Source: Codonopsis lanceolata
Lineage: Eukaryota; Streptophyta; Magnoliopsida; Asterales; Campanulaceae
Length of the DNA stretch: 64,000 bases
Direction of reading: 5' to 3'
Assembly: GCA_013146195.2 (NCBI GenBank)
Contig: CM028381.1
Coordinates: forward strand, 62,192,744-62,256,743
Position 1 is the stretch's first letter, and each line of letters opens with the position of its first letter. The notes below the pieces were generated by a model. It saw only the letters and a program-made list of their open reading frames with translations. It was not told where the DNA came from and did not search any database. This document shows, piece by piece, positions 11,492 to 22,953 of this stretch. A program made the translations under genes and the position numbers.

Positions 11492-11751
11492 AACAATCGA
11501 GTGAGCAAAAAATAAGCTCGAAGTTTCCGAGCAGCAACAACAAGCGAGTAAGCCAATTTTTCTGCATTAAAATATCTTCCCTCTACATCAGTGAGGGCTT
11601 TTGAAACATAATAGACAGGCTTTTGTACATTGCCTTCCTCCCTAATCAAAACAGCGGCTACCGCCTGCTCGGTAGCTACCAAATAAACATACAACTTTTC
11701 CCCAAAAACCGGGCTACTCAGCAAAGGTGGACTTCCCAAATATTTTACCAA
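11470..11751 (-). pseudogene. Element A RT/RNase H connection piece
   Basis: This piece reads KYLGSPPLLSSPVFGEKLYV, YLVATEQAVAAVLIREE and PVYYVSKALTDVEGRYFNAEKL, the standard tether and first RNase H of Tat elements. It overlaps its neighbours in different frames, so one frameshift lies near 11750 and another near 11480. Confidence 0.8.
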
Positions 11752-14040
11752 GTCTTCGAAACCTTTCTGGCACTCGGGAGTCCATTCAAACCCTTTGTTA
11801 CCCCAAGAACTTTAAAGAAAGGCAAGCACCGCTCTGCCGACCTCGAAATGAACCTTCCTAGAGCAATCACCCTACCGTTAAGCCTCTGCACATCCTTAAT
11901 ACAGCGAGGAAGCTTCATAGTGACCAATGCCTTTATTTTCTCAAGATTGGCCTCGATTCCCCTCTCAGTCACCATGAACCCGAGGAACTTGCCAGCCTTT
12001 ACCCCGAACACACATTTTCTCGGATTCAACTTCATACTGTTCTTCCTGAGATTGGCAAAGGTCTCGCCCAAATCCGTTGTATGCTCGCGCCCTTTGGTCT
12101 TGACCACCATATCATCTATATAGGCCTCCACGTTTCTTCCGAGCTGCGAGCTAAACACCTTATTCACCATCCTTTGGTAAGTAGCTCCAACATTCTTCAA
12201 GCTAAAAGGCATCATCTTATAACAATACAGCCCCCATGCTACTCGAAAAGCTGTCAGAGCCTTATCCTGCTCAGCCATCTTCACCTGGTGGTACCCAGAG
12301 TAGGCGTCTATAAAGCTGAGGAGCTCGAACCCTGCAATAGCATCCACCAACTTATCGATTCTCGGCAGAGGATAATAATCCTTCGGGCAAGCTTTATTCA
12401 GATCTGTGAAATCAACACACATCCGCCATTTTCCGTTTGCCTTCTTCACCATCACTACATTCGCCAGCCAAGTTGGGTAGTGTATCTCCTGAATTATGTC
12501 CGCCTTAAGCAGCTTCTCGACCTCTTCCCTAATTGCTTGATCCTTTTCTACCGAATAAACTCGAGGTCGCTGCTGGATTGGTCGAAAAGCTGGATCAACA
12601 TTTAACTGGTGCAAAGCCACAGTCTCGCTTACCCCCTGCATATCTTCTGGTCGCCAAGCAAAAACATCCAGACTGTCTTGCAACTGCTTAATCAAGTTTG
12701 CTCTCGCCTCTGCTGTCAAAGCCCTACCAATCTTTATCTTCTGCTCGGGATAAGCAGAATTAATGATAACCTCTTCAAGCTCGTCTTGAGCCGTAAACTC
12801 TGGTTCATCTCGCATTTGGAGTGTGTCACACTCCACCTTCTCATCCTTCTCAGCTCGATCTTCGACTTTATCAAGCTGATCTACATTCATGGCCTCAACT
12901 GGCTCCTCAGACATGACTGCTGGCAAAAATTCATCCATAGGCTCAACGACCTCATTCGGCTCCTCAAATCCCCCCGACGTCAGTGTCGGCAAAGGATTAT
13001 CAACACCTTCCTTGACCACCTCTTCTCGCTCAGCTTGTTCCAGCGACTGCACTGTCGGCAAAGATGGAATAGCCTCAATATCAATCCGACCAACAACCAT
13101 TTCCGTATCTGTTTCAGTTTGACTTTGCTCCCCCGACTTCAATGTCGGCATAGAGCTTGCACCCATCTCCAAATTCTCTTGTACCATCGCTACCACTGGT
13201 GGTCCCACAGTCACATGTGAAGTTTCCTTAGTGCTGATGGTAACTTTCTGCTCGCCATCCTCCAAGGTCAACTTCTGCTTCTTCCTCTGTGTATCTCGCA
13301 CATACTCGAGCACTGCTCGCGGCTGACTCCGCAACACCCCAACTCCTTGGTCGGTATAGAACTTAGCTCGCTGATGCGGGATTGACGCCACCATCTGAAA
13401 TTTAGCCATGCTTGGTACACCCAAAATTATATTGTAAGGAGATTTCAAGTCGATTACCATGAAGGTAATCCTTTCAGCTCGGGTCTTGCTTCCTTCACCG
13501 ACGAACACCTCTAGCTCGACGGTGCCTTTGACCGGAACCTTGTGATTTGTAAAACCTTCTAAAGCCCCAGCATACGGCTTCAAACGATCATCACTCAGTT
13601 CCAACCCCTGGAAGCAAGAATAATACATCACGTCCCGGCATGCTCCTGTATCCACCAAAATCCTATGTACGACCCAGCCATCAACTAATGCCGAGACAAT
13701 CAAGGATTGCTCGCCTGCCACATTACTCGCCAACTCGCTACGAGTAAACTGAATAGCTTGTTCACCATCCTGCAAAGTCGCAGGTCGATCCACCACTTTG
13801 GACAAAGAATAGATCTGCTTCCCAAGCTGTGTCGGAGTGAGCTCCTCATCCATTATAACATTTATTACCCCCCTAATCGGTGGGGCTTCTCGCCTAGGAG
13901 CATTCCCTCTATTGCCTGCATCTCGCTTGAAGCGATCTAACCGCCCCTCATTAATCAACTTCTGAATGGCCTTCTTCAATGGCCAACATTCCTCGGTAGT
14001 ATGCCCATAATCATCATGATAAGCACACCTTTTTGTCGAT
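11745..14040 (-). CDS. Element A protease-reverse transcriptase (partial pol)
   Basis: The main frame is open from about 13979 to 11745 (744 codons), and a gag zinc-finger-like CAYHDDYGHTTEEC is readable just upstream in another frame (14040-13990). Domains in order: aspartic protease with ILVDTGACRDVMYY; a long acidic Glu/Pro/Thr-rich linker; then RT with LNVDPAFRPIQQR, VKKANGKWRMCVDF, LPRIDKLVDAIAG, LSFIDAYSGYHQV and VEAYIDDMVVKT (usual YIDDM). The RT motifs look complete. The frame ends by frameshift at about 11750, so RNase H is not joined. It copies element RNA into DNA in the cytoplasmic particle. Confidence 0.9.
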
Positions 14041-15716
14041 CCTCTCGCGGCCGTCGGCCGGATTCATGCGAGGTGGATTAGGTAGCTCGTTCCTTATCTC
14101 GTACATAATGTCTTCGCGCAGCGTGTTGAGTGGGGTCAAGTCTGATTCACGAAGAAACTCCTTCGGCCGATCATAACGAGACTTACTTTTATTGTAGCCT
14201 CCACTTCCTGCCTGGCCGTTTCCCTTGGCATTCCCCACAGCTTCGCTACTCTCCTTTTTCTTCTCCTTCTTTGCCGTCTCCCCGGCACACCATTTTTGTG
14301 CTCGCATGAGCATCTCTGCTTGTGTCTTTGGTTCGCACATACTTAACTCTGATCGCAAACCACCTTCACCTTCCAGTAATCCTATTTCAAAACACAATGT
14401 CACCTCTTGCTCGGTCAGACCAGAACTTGCTCTAGGACCTTGGTAAACCTCTCAAGGTAGCTCGCCGTTGACTCGTGTGCACCTTGTTTAACCTTGGACA
14501 AGTCAGCCCTTGTCTTTGCCAATGAACCAGCCGTCCCAAAATCGGCCAAGAATTTTGCTCGCAAGTCTGCCCAGTGGTTGATCAAGCGTCGTGGCAATGC
14601 TCCCATCCAAGCTAGAGCTTTTCCTTGCAACGCGCCAACAAAAGCTCTGATCTTCAATGCCTCATCTGAAGTCACCAAGCCAATTTGGGATTCAAAAGAC
14701 ATTAACCAATCCCTGGCCTTGGTCTTGCCCGTATACTCTTTAATGTTTGGAAATATCAACCCCTGTGCGGGTGGAGCATTCTCGATCCATGGAGCTAACG
14801 GGCTGGCAGATGTACCCAAGAAATTTCCATCTAAAGCCTTGCCTTGCTCCCAGGCTTCCATCCGACGCTTCAACTCCTCAAAATCATGCATGTTTATGGT
14901 TGTAGGCAAACCACCCCCGAGCTGAGGCTGAACCACAGGCATAGGAGGGAGCTGTGGGGGTCCCATAACCGCAACGGTTTGTGGAACCTCCACGGCCTGC
15001 GCCACCTGTACCTGAGGTGCCCCAGCGAGCTGCGCAATAGGTGCAGCTGATTGATGAGCCCGCTTAGGAGAGGGAGTTCTACGCCGACGAGCGTAAGAAC
15101 CCCTTGGTGATTGCGAACGGTGACTATGGGCATGAGATCGCCGTGGTGAAGGTGAGCGAAATCTGCGAGCATGCGAACTTTGTGGTGAAGGTGAACGTCG
15201 GCGACGACGTGATTGAGCCGAATCCTCACCAACTCGCGGTCCCATCCTTGAATGAACACTGGGAACAACCTTGTGATTGACCTTGCTTCCTTCCGGCTGC
15301 TCGCGTTGTTTAGAACCATGCACTCGTGGTTGGGAGTGAACAACTAAAGGATTCATCTGGTTACCCCCAGTGCGAGAAATACCGGCTGCTTGACTCGGGG
15401 CCGACAAAGCTGGTAGTGGATCTAATTCGATGGGTAATGGCGGCTTGCCCATCGCGATCAACTGTAAGTTGAGCTGATGTATCTGGCCCAAGTAAATGGC
15501 TCTCTGCCGTAAAGCTTCCTCACGAAACTCATGTGCTAACCCAACTGCTGCTTCAGCACTCCTAGCCAGCGAATCAACCCCACGCCTTTGATTAAGCTGA
15601 TGGCGTGCGTCATGAGGTGGTGGAACATTATTCCCAGCCACTTGGTTAAAGCTGGGATTCTGATGCACCTCCTCTCTACGACTGCCACTACCACCATTAA
15701 CTCCGTTCTCCGCCAT
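14014..15716 (-). pseudogene. Element A gag, frameshifted
   Basis: The likely start is the ATG at 15716-15714 (MAENGVNGG), about 60 bp inside the right LTR; a longer in-frame extension upstream runs into the LTR and is not a likely start. The N-terminal half holds a low-complexity Arg/Ser-rich tract (RRRRRSPSPQ, RRSHAHSHRS). Next is the retrotransposon gag domain (WIENAPPAQGLIFPNIKEYT, DWLMSFESQIG, ALAWMGALPRRLI, FGTAGSLAKTRADL, SYLERFTKVLEQV). A frameshift between 14415 and 14403 separates a C-terminal Lys-rich part (14403-14014). Gag forms the particle shell. Confidence 0.86.
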
Positions 15717-15776
15717 GGATAAAACCTCAAAAACAGATGCGTCCAAGAAATCTGGATGCACTGAATAAGCCCAATC

Positions 15777-16459
15777 TGAACACCTGGCTTTCAACGTGTC
15801 CGTAGATCCTCGAAGCCCAACTCTGCAAGGTAAATGAACAAACGTGAACTAGGTAGGGGCACTCCCTGCAAAGGCCCTCCGGCGTGTAAATCAGTATACG
15901 AATTAACAGATGAGTAAGCAATTTGGCAGAGTTTTGGCTAGAGAATTAGATTGCGCATACCTCTCTCCATATTTTGCCAAGCTTTTATATACACCGGAAG
16001 GCATAACCGCCAATAACCATGAATAACCACCCATGATTGGCCTTAACTGCCCATGATCTCTATTAACCGCCCATAAATGTCATTAACTACCCCACAAACG
16101 GTCATGACTTTTAATGAAAACGCATTTAACTAGCCCACTAATGACAACGGATTATCCAGAGAATTTGCCGGTCATTATCGCTAGCTAAGATTCTCGCTCG
16201 GGTGTGACCACCCTCAACTAATAACTTGATCTTTCCCGGACATGAATGTCCTCAACTGGTAGCGGCTCTTTCTGACGAAGATGAGCAATCATGCTCGTTT
16301 ATCGATGTTGCTCGCTTAGCTGAGCCCCCATCTCGCAAGTAGCTTACCTGAAAAAAGCTAAGGTTTTGCCGCTTGCTCGCGTAACACCTTTGCTCGCTTG
16401 CTCAGCAGAAATACGCTTGACACGTGGCTCATGGCTTGGGCCTATTGGGCCATGCAGCT

Positions 16460-16461
<2 letters not shown>
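15777..16461 (-). repeat. Element A 5' LTR (right copy, promoter LTR)
   Basis: This 685 bp partner of 4919-5593 is upstream of gag on the element strand. A minus-strand TATAAAA box lies at 15983-15989. It begins TGAACACC, with one extra A against the left copy, and ends CAGCTCA. The expected primer-binding site just inside it (below 15777) contains TTGGGCTTATTCAG on the element strand; I cannot match this to a tRNA with confidence. Confidence 0.9.

Positions 16462-16501
<40 letters not shown>
16462..16501. repeat. (TA)n microsatellite at the element A junction
   Basis: About 20 uninterrupted AT/TA dinucleotides start at the last base of the element A LTR. They occupy the place where the 5 bp target duplication should be. 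Confidence 0.95.
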
Positions 16502-16504
<3 letters not shown>

Positions 16505-17995
16505 TGGTACCCCCACCCCCTTTTATTTTCTTTGAAATCATTCTTTTTAGTCCTTAATTACAAAGTATTCATGAAGTGTAAAGATCAGCCTCATGCTCAT
16601 TTTTCGTTGTTGATGGATTGATATTCGGCATACATGTATTTTTTAAGAAAAAATCTCTTGTCAAATTATATTTGTTACTATCGTGATGAAAAGTTTACAA
16701 TAATATCACCAAAAGCATAGATTAAGCATAGATTAGCCGACAGCTAGCATGATTTATCCTATTTTAACCATATGTCTTGGGTTTAAGCCATAGAAGATAT
16801 AGCTGCTTCAAAACTTGGTAAAGAGAGTTTATCGAGCTCGGGGATTGGACTTTCGAGTCTAAGGATACCTTGGGAAACAAAAAAAAATAGAGAAGATCTC
16901 ATGTGAAACCGTCTTACGAATTCTAATTCGTAAGATGAAGTTTCACTATTTCACTACTCAGCCCACCAATACATGATGAGTCGGATTAGTCAGATTCGTC
17001 TTATAGAAAATAACCGTAAAACGATTTTTCCTAAGTTTTTATCAAAAACAATGAAAGGATTTAACCGTCGTTATGGTCCTACCTGACTCAAGGATTAATC
17101 TCAGACGTTTGAGCCCGAGGATACCTTGACAAAGTAAATAAAATATGAAAATAATTAATAACCTTCAAAAACTTGTGTGAAACGGATGCGTGTTTAACAA
17201 CCATTAGACAAATAATGAGTTTAGCTAATTAAAGAGTGAATCATGATTGATTGATTATTGGGAGGGGGACAGAAAGTAGGACATGGTTGTTTATAAGATT
17301 GGTTTTCAAAGGAAAATGGAAAGAAGAATCCAAATCAAAATGTGGTTAATGGGGAATATAGTAATTCAGAAGTAAGCTCCGTATAATGGGTAGGGATCCT
17401 TTTGCCCTTTTTAGATGCTTTGAAATTTGAAATATATACTAGCCTAACTTTTCCCTTGTTCGTATTCTAATAATGGGGGCATAAACTTTCGGTATGGGAC
17501 ATCTTTATTCCAAAGAATGAGAGTGATCGATCACCTATATATTATATATATATTAATGTAAAAATTTGGATAAGACGGTTTTAAAGATAATTTTTATAAG
17601 ATGAATTATTTTTATTCAATCCGTAGTTGTTTGGTGGGTTAAGTTGTGAGAGAGTGAGGTTCCGTCTTACGAATTAAGATCTGTAAGATAGTCTTACAAG
17701 AAACAAAATCATATATGAATATTAGGGTTATGAACTATTAGAGTATGAACTATTAGAGTACAAATGCTAATCATCTTACTCGAGAGACAACTTGACTCGT
17801 GCTCACTCGGTTAGAAATAAAACTACTCGAGCTCAAAACAAGATTGAGACCAACTTGACTAGTAACAAGTAAACGAGCACATTAAAAGCTAGTTAAAGTT
17901 TATTAAAAAAATTTACTAACATAGTAGAGGTAAAAACTTAAAAAAGATGATTTTATAGATATTTTATGTAAGATATATTTCTTATCCCTTTCTGC
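16502..17995. repeat. AT-rich spacer with two inverted copies of a small repeat family
   Basis: No coding signal. The stretch 16885-17040 (CCGTCTTACGAATT, then CAGCCCACCAA) recurs in reverse-complement at about 17560-17705 (TTTGGTGGGTT, then CCGTCTTACGAATT). The diverged copies look like one small non-autonomous DNA element inserted twice. The rest is AT-rich and unremarkable. Confidence 0.55.
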
Positions 17996-18227
17996 TAGGG
18001 GTGTAAGTCGGAACCACCGAACCAAATCAGTCGGTTTGGTTCGGTTTTGGTCGAAGACGGTTCGGTTCCGGTTTCAAAAATTAGAAAGCCACACGGTTCG
18101 GTTCGATTCATGGTTTTTGGTATCGAACCAAACCGAACCAAACCAACCAATATATTTTTATTTATTTATCATGTAATATATATTATATTACATTTATTAA
18201 CTATTTTGAACATTTGATTTATTCATA

Positions 18228-18258
<31 letters not shown>

Positions 18259-18610
18259 AAACCAAACAAAATTTTGATTGTTAGAGAACTATTATTTCTT
18301 CAATTGTTTGTGTTTATTTTAGAATTTGCATTGTTTTATTTATGATAATTTGTTGTTAATAGGTTATTTCCTAATTTTGATGTTAATTCCAAATTAAAAT
18401 CTTATTTTTATTGTTATTTTTAATGTTGGTAAATTTCATTAAAAATAATTTATATAAACCACAAAACCAAACCAAACCGAGTGGTTCGGTTCGGTTTGGT
18501 TCCAAATCTTACTTGGTTCGGTTCGATTTGAGATTTTTGGAACCATCAGGAGGCGGTTCGGTTTGTGGTTTTGGTATAAACCAAACCAAACCGAACCACT
18601 TACACCCCTA
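17996..18610. mobile_element. Complete hAT-like non-autonomous transposon, 615 bp
   Basis: The ends are perfect 13 bp inverted repeats, TAGGGGTGTAAGT at the left and its complement at the right. They are flanked by an exact 8 bp duplication CTTTCTGC (17988-17995 and 18611-18618), as expected for hAT transposases. Both subterminal regions are packed with GGTTCGGTTTGG-type words and their complements; the middle is AT-rich with a TA microsatellite. There is no transposase, so it would be mobilised in trans. Confidence 0.88.
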
Positions 18611-18618
18611 CTTTCTGC

Positions 18619-19003
18619 ATGTAAGTGTTGGTTGGTTGAATTATAAAAGAGAGTAAAATTACGTACAAATTAAGATGTATAAATCGTTTCACATAAGACC
18701 TCCTCTCTCCCAAATAAAATAAATGAAAAGTCAAATTGAAGTCTCCCATTTTCACGGTGGCATTAGTCAAATACGGCCATTTGACCCGATGAATGAACAT
18801 ATATAACCTTTGACCAAAAATCAACCAAAATCGACCAATAAATGCATCTGTACCAATAAATGCATCTAACTCAATGACTTTTCAAGCTAAAAAACCAATG
18901 GATGGAATTTGGTTCCTTATTTTTTAAAAGAGATATTTTGTTCCACGAAATTTTGGATGGTTTGGTACATGATATATCATCATAAGAAATTGGACTATAA
19001 ATA
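18619..19003. other. Spacer without recognised gene
   Basis: AT-rich, with no supported frame. It holds a short direct duplication (CCAATAAATGCATCT, twice at about 18834-18866). Near 18753-18778 is a motif, GTGGCATTAGTCAAATACGG, that reappears inverted near 36574-36599. Confidence 0.6.
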
Positions 19004-19210
19004 TTATTTCCTCAGTTTCGAGTAAATAGTTTTCGTTTGAAAGTTAAATTTTTTAAGATAATAACACTTTTAGTAGCACATTATTAATAAAATGACACTT
19101 TTATTCCTATCGGTGGAGGCTTCCGAGGAATACAAATAACCTTAAAATGAATTTTTTAAGTGAAACATTCCAAAATAGAATAATTGACTCTTTATCCAAA
19201 ACAGAGAGAG
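19004..19210. mobile_element. Stowaway-like MITE, about 207 bp
   Basis: The left end TTATTTCCTCAGTTTCG and the right end (complement CTCTCTCTGTTTTGG) form diverged inverted repeats resembling the CTCCCTCCGT ends of Stowaway elements. TA dinucleotides flank both sides (19002-19003, 19211-19212). There are no coding sequences. Confidence 0.6.
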
Positions 19211-19688
19211 TATCTTCTTTTTTTTTTAAATGAGACTATTTTTTGAACAAACCAAAAAGGAAAGTGAGATTATTTTTCTGGGAAAATGGAGTATCGAGAA
19301 CTGCTTGTTTTTATTTTCTGATTTAGAATATCTTGAATTTTATCTACCAAAAAAAAATTATTTCCTTCCATTTCGGGTTTGTTGTGTTTTTTTGTTTGTC
19401 AAAGAACTGTTTTCTTTCAATTATGTTACTCCCTCCAAGAAGAGGACACTTTGTTTTCGTTTTTTTGGGTCAATTTAACTAATTTTTGGATGGATATTTA
19501 ACAAGTATTTTTTAATATTATTAAATACGTGATTTGCATATTTATTGTTTTTTTAAAGTTTTATTTTCTGTAACTTAATTAAATTGTATAAAAGTACTAA
19601 TTCAGAAATTAATCAAATTGATAAAAAAAATTAAAATCAAAAAGTTTGTTTTCATTGTTGATTTAATATTTTCTTAATTAAAAAATAT
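19211..19688. other. AT-rich spacer, possible half Stowaway end
   Basis: One Stowaway-type end, TTACTCCCTCCAAGAAG, is visible near 19425-19441 without a clear partner. No coding signal. Confidence 0.4.
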
Positions 19689-19835
19689 TATGTTTAGAAG
19701 TAATTTTACAACTACTGCTACAATTAAGCATTAATTAGAGTCAAATGTGTTTTGGTGAAAGACGATATTGTCCTTCACTAAAGTTTAATGTAGCAACAGT
19801 TGTAAAAATAGTTGTAAACCTAACATTGTTGATTT
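19689..19835. mobile_element. Fold-back MITE, about 145 bp
   Basis: The left arm (GTTTAGAAGTAATTTTACAA, then CTGCTACAATTA) is complementary with mismatches to the right arm (TAATGTAGCAACAGTTGTAA, then AGTTGTAAACCTAAC). The whole element would fold into one imperfect hairpin. Its family is not determined. Confidence 0.6.
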
Positions 19836-19936
19836 AATATTTTCTTATATTTCAGAAATACTTATAACTGTAAAAGTTTTAAAATTAATTAAATTTATTA
19901 TCTTGTAGGATCCACCCATCTTTAGAGTAGTATTTA

Positions 19937-20612
19937 GCAAGGTTCTAAAAATTGTTAGGCGGGTTCTAGGCAAAAGACCAGCGCCTAGGCGGGGCCTAGG
20001 AATAAGACATAATATCTGATTTTTAATATATTTTTTATTATAACCTAATTATTAAACATATTTTTTTAAATATAATAATACTAAATATCACCTAATAATT
20101 TAAAAATAATCATTACATTATGATGTTAAATTTTAAAAGTAAAACTAGAAATTTAATATCATCTAAGGTTCAAAGTATTACAAAAATAGTTAACAGTTCA
20201 ATTATCCATAGATCCGTTGACAATTACAAATTTACAAAAATTATTTAACAATTTGAAATTAATATTTATTATTATTTAAGAAATCCAAAATGATATTATT
20301 TAGGACCAAAATTAAGAAAAAAACTAAAAAATAGAAAAAATCAGGAGTTGGCCTCCTAGAACGCCTAGCCGATTTTTTGCGGATTTACCAAATTTTTAGG
20401 AGTCGGGTGGCACCTAGGACTTCAGATCTCCTGTACTACTTGTGTGTACCACTGGTGTACCATTTTTCATCTCAACCATTGGTTGAGATGCAATGGTGAA
20501 AATGAAAAGTGATACACCAATGATACACCTAAATAATACAGAAGATCTGAACTCGATACCTAGGCATCGGGTGGCGCTAAGCGTCCGCCTATGCCGATTG
20601 TTAGAACTGTGG
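19937..20612. mobile_element. Non-autonomous element with GGTTCTAA ends, carrying a nested MITE
   Basis: The left end (AAGGTTCTAAAAATTGTTAG) and the complement of the right end (ACAGTTCTAACAATCGGC) are similar inverted repeats. The interior holds several inverted CCTAGG/GGCGG-rich segments. AT-rich interior 20005-20300 is repeated at 37665-37975. A second, smaller fold-back element (20421-20551) sits inside. I do not recognise a superfamily. Confidence 0.55.
20421..20551. mobile_element. Nested fold-back MITE, 131 bp
   Basis: It is almost a perfect hairpin. The left arm TTCAGATCTCCTGTACTACT, continuing GTGTACCACTGGTGTACC, pairs with the right arm ending ATAATACAGAAGATCTGAA. The centre contains CTCAACCATTGGTTGAG. 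The flanks share CCTAGG-containing words, a possible but unproven target duplication. Confidence 0.65.
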
Positions 20613-20681
20613 TATTTACTTTCTTAAGATCATTAATGAATTACCAATTTTTCTCGCAGCAATAGTTATTGCTGCTCCTAA

Positions 20682-21492
20682 GAGCACCTCCAATAGGAGG
20701 TTTATAAAAAGAGTAATGCTAGGGCCACTCTAATAGCACTCAATTTTGGGTACCAAATGATGTGGTTTCCAATGTGTCATCTTATTTGGCATTTTATGGG
20801 CTCCACTATAAGTTAAAAAGTTATGTTAACAATATGACACATAAGATGCCACATCATTTGGTACCCAAAATTGAGTGCTATTAGAGTGGCCCTAGCATTA
20901 CCCTTATAAAAATTGATAAAGCTTTTTGAAAAGCTTTATGCATTGGAGGTCTATGGAACGGTTGAGTCTATTGCTGATGTGGAGCAAAAAGCTCCATGTT
21001 TTTGGACCGCTTCATAGGGAGATGAGTCATCAAATGAGCAATATTTATATCACCAACCAAGGGATATTTCCTCTTTCCAGCAAAAATCTTTTTTTATAGA
21101 AAAGTGTTGCTTTGCAACCGTAAAAAAAGTGTTGATTTTATATTGATTTAGTTCAATAAAATCTATATTGTTGCATCGATATTTTTAATTTATAATAAAT
21201 ATTTATGAATAAAAATGTTTAAAGATAAAATTTAAAAATATATAAATTATTTTTTGGACGTATTATATTTGTTCTATAAATATTTATATTTTAAAACGAT
21301 ATATTTATTTTTGAAAATAAATGTATATTGAGAAAGAATAAAATATTTAGCTGTGGGTCCATGCTATAAAACTTTTATGAGTTTATGTATAGTGGAGAAT
21401 AGGTTTATAGAGAAAAGGTTTATAAGCTGATGATGTGGCATGACGTGGTAGAAAAAATAAACATTTTGAAAGGTTTATGATTGTGGATGCCC
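20682..21492. mobile_element. PIF/Harbinger-like MITE (GAGCACCTCCAAT ends) hosting another MITE
   Basis: The left end GAGCACCTCCAATAGGAGG and the complement of the right end GGGCATCCACAATCATAAACC are related inverted repeats. A TAA flanks each side (20679-20681 and 21493-21495), the size expected for PIF/Harbinger. The body is about 610 bp after removal of the nested insert at 20711-20903. No transposase. Confidence 0.65.
20711..20903. mobile_element. Mutator-like MITE, 193 bp, with perfect 9 bp target duplication
   Basis: Terminal inverted repeats of over 50 bp (GGGTAATGCTAGGGCCACTC and onward, left copy GAGTAATG) are nearly identical. The exact 9 bp duplication TTATAAAAA lies at 20702-20710 and 20904-20912. 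Long inverted repeats plus a 9 bp duplication are the Mutator pattern. The near-identity of the arms suggests recent activity. Confidence 0.85.
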
Positions 21493-21911
21493 TAAGTCCT
21501 AACTGCTAACTCACTGCTCCCTTCTTCCAAGTGTCATCTTCAAGCCGCTTGATGATCCTATGCACTTGTCATATGTCGGATAGTCTTTGTTTACCTAATT
21601 CTTTACTTGTGATCCGTCAGGTTCACGAAAAATATTTTTTCTAAAATGATTTTTAGAAAATAAAAATATTTTATTTTCAGGTATTTGAGTAAATATTTTA
21701 AAAATATGTTAGAAAATAATTTCTAGTGTTTGGGAAACATATATAAATGTTACAAAAAATAATTTATGAATAAATACAAAAAAATATATTCTAATATTAA
21801 TACTCATTGAATAAAAGATAATATTGACTTTTAAGTAATTTTCCTTTACTAATCCTTAATTTATGATTAGTTGTGTCAAATCAATAAGGTCTATCATTTT
21901 TTCAATCTCAT
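21493..21911. other. AT-rich spacer without recognised gene
   Basis: Contains A/T-rich self-complementary stretches such as ATTTTCTAAAAATCATTTT-type words near 21630-21660. No coding or terminal-repeat structure that I can support. Confidence 0.5.
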
Positions 21912-22592
21912 TGATGTGGCAAAATCCTCAGCTTGGGCCGTCTGATTTGTGGGTAGGATATCTGGGCTTGAATCTGCTTCCTTGAACCTGGCTGAGAGCA
22001 AAGAAAACCTGAGTGGAAGTGCAAGGCAGGGCCTCGCGAAACCCCTCCGGCATGAGAGTAAGTATCGTGTATGAGAACAGAATACCAGAGCTCAAGGAAA
22101 AGGCTGAGTGTATGAGAGCATGTACCTTGTTATGGTGGGTGGAGGAGTATTTATTGGCCCTTGTGTGGTTGAATCCGAGTAGGATCTGGTTTCTTTAGTT
22201 ATCTTGTTCTACAAGGAGTGAAACTCTAGATATCATGGTGATACACGACTGGCCGCGTGATATAAGGAATTAAAAAAGGCAAGTGTCCTGCCTGCATGTG
22301 GTAACCTTTGGCTATGCCTTGGCGGGAAAGTTACTGGTGTCTTCGCCGATGACTGGCGGCAAGGCCGCCGCCAGTATGATAAGTGATGCATCAGACGCTG
22401 CAATTCCCCAAGGCCCTCGGTCGGACAGTAGGCCTATGCCCGACCTGCCGGGTCGAGAACGTCATGCTCGCTGTATGGAGTTGATCTTGTTATGCTCGCT
22501 GGGCCTGTGGGCCCTTCAAGGCCCATGCTCGTGATCGGCATGTGATGGCAACTCGTGCTCTGCTCGTGACCAGATTTGGGCTGGGTATATCA
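21912..22592 (-). repeat. Element B 3' LTR (left copy; left edge uncertain)
   Basis: The right edge is well placed. TATATCA is followed by GTGGCCCCTAGCTTCGTG, which aligns with the polypurine-tract complement next to the element A LTR, and both continue with CGAGTATTCATGCTCG. A minus-strand AATAAATA-type box lies near 22149-22156. The left edge is a TG chosen by expected length. Confidence 0.6.
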
Positions 22593-22953
22593 GTGGCCCC
22601 TAGCTTCGTGCCTGGCGAGTATTCATGCTCGAGGCGGGGAGCGCATAGGATGTCATGGGGTTACTCGTAACTCGGTTTTGAACATGTGAGTTTCTTCAGC
22701 GTAAGTGACCGGGTTGAGCGTTGTCGTGGATGGTTCTAGAACCTCATGTGGCAGTTCGAGTGAAGCGTCTCAAGGAAGCCTTCGTTGAGTGGGACTGTCA
22801 GGGGCAGTACGGGGCGCGCGTGAGCCGCCAGAGAGATGACCGAAAAGACGGGGGCGCTAGTCCCGGGATGGCGTATTTAATGCGCGTGCGGGGTTTTGAC
22901 GACGGCGTACTTGTCCTTTCGGCTCCCAGCGCGATCTTCGAGATTTCTTTACC

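Larger units (their letters stand above)
4919..16461 (-). mobile_element. Element A: Ty3/gypsy, Tat-type, with a convergent antisense gene
   Basis: The two ends are near-identical direct repeats (4919-5593 and 15777-16461) that start TGA and end CTCA. By eye they differ at roughly 2% of sites plus several small indels. Between them, minus-strand gag, protease, RT, a degenerate RNase H, a second RNase H and integrase run from right to left. The second RNase H before integrase is a hallmark of the Tat lineage. A separate plus-strand gene occupies 6362-9033, between the end of pol and the 3' LTR. Total length is 11.5 kb. No 5 bp target duplication is visible: the left flank is ATTTG and the right flank is a TA-repeat. 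All reading frames carry frameshifts or stops. Confidence 0.92.
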
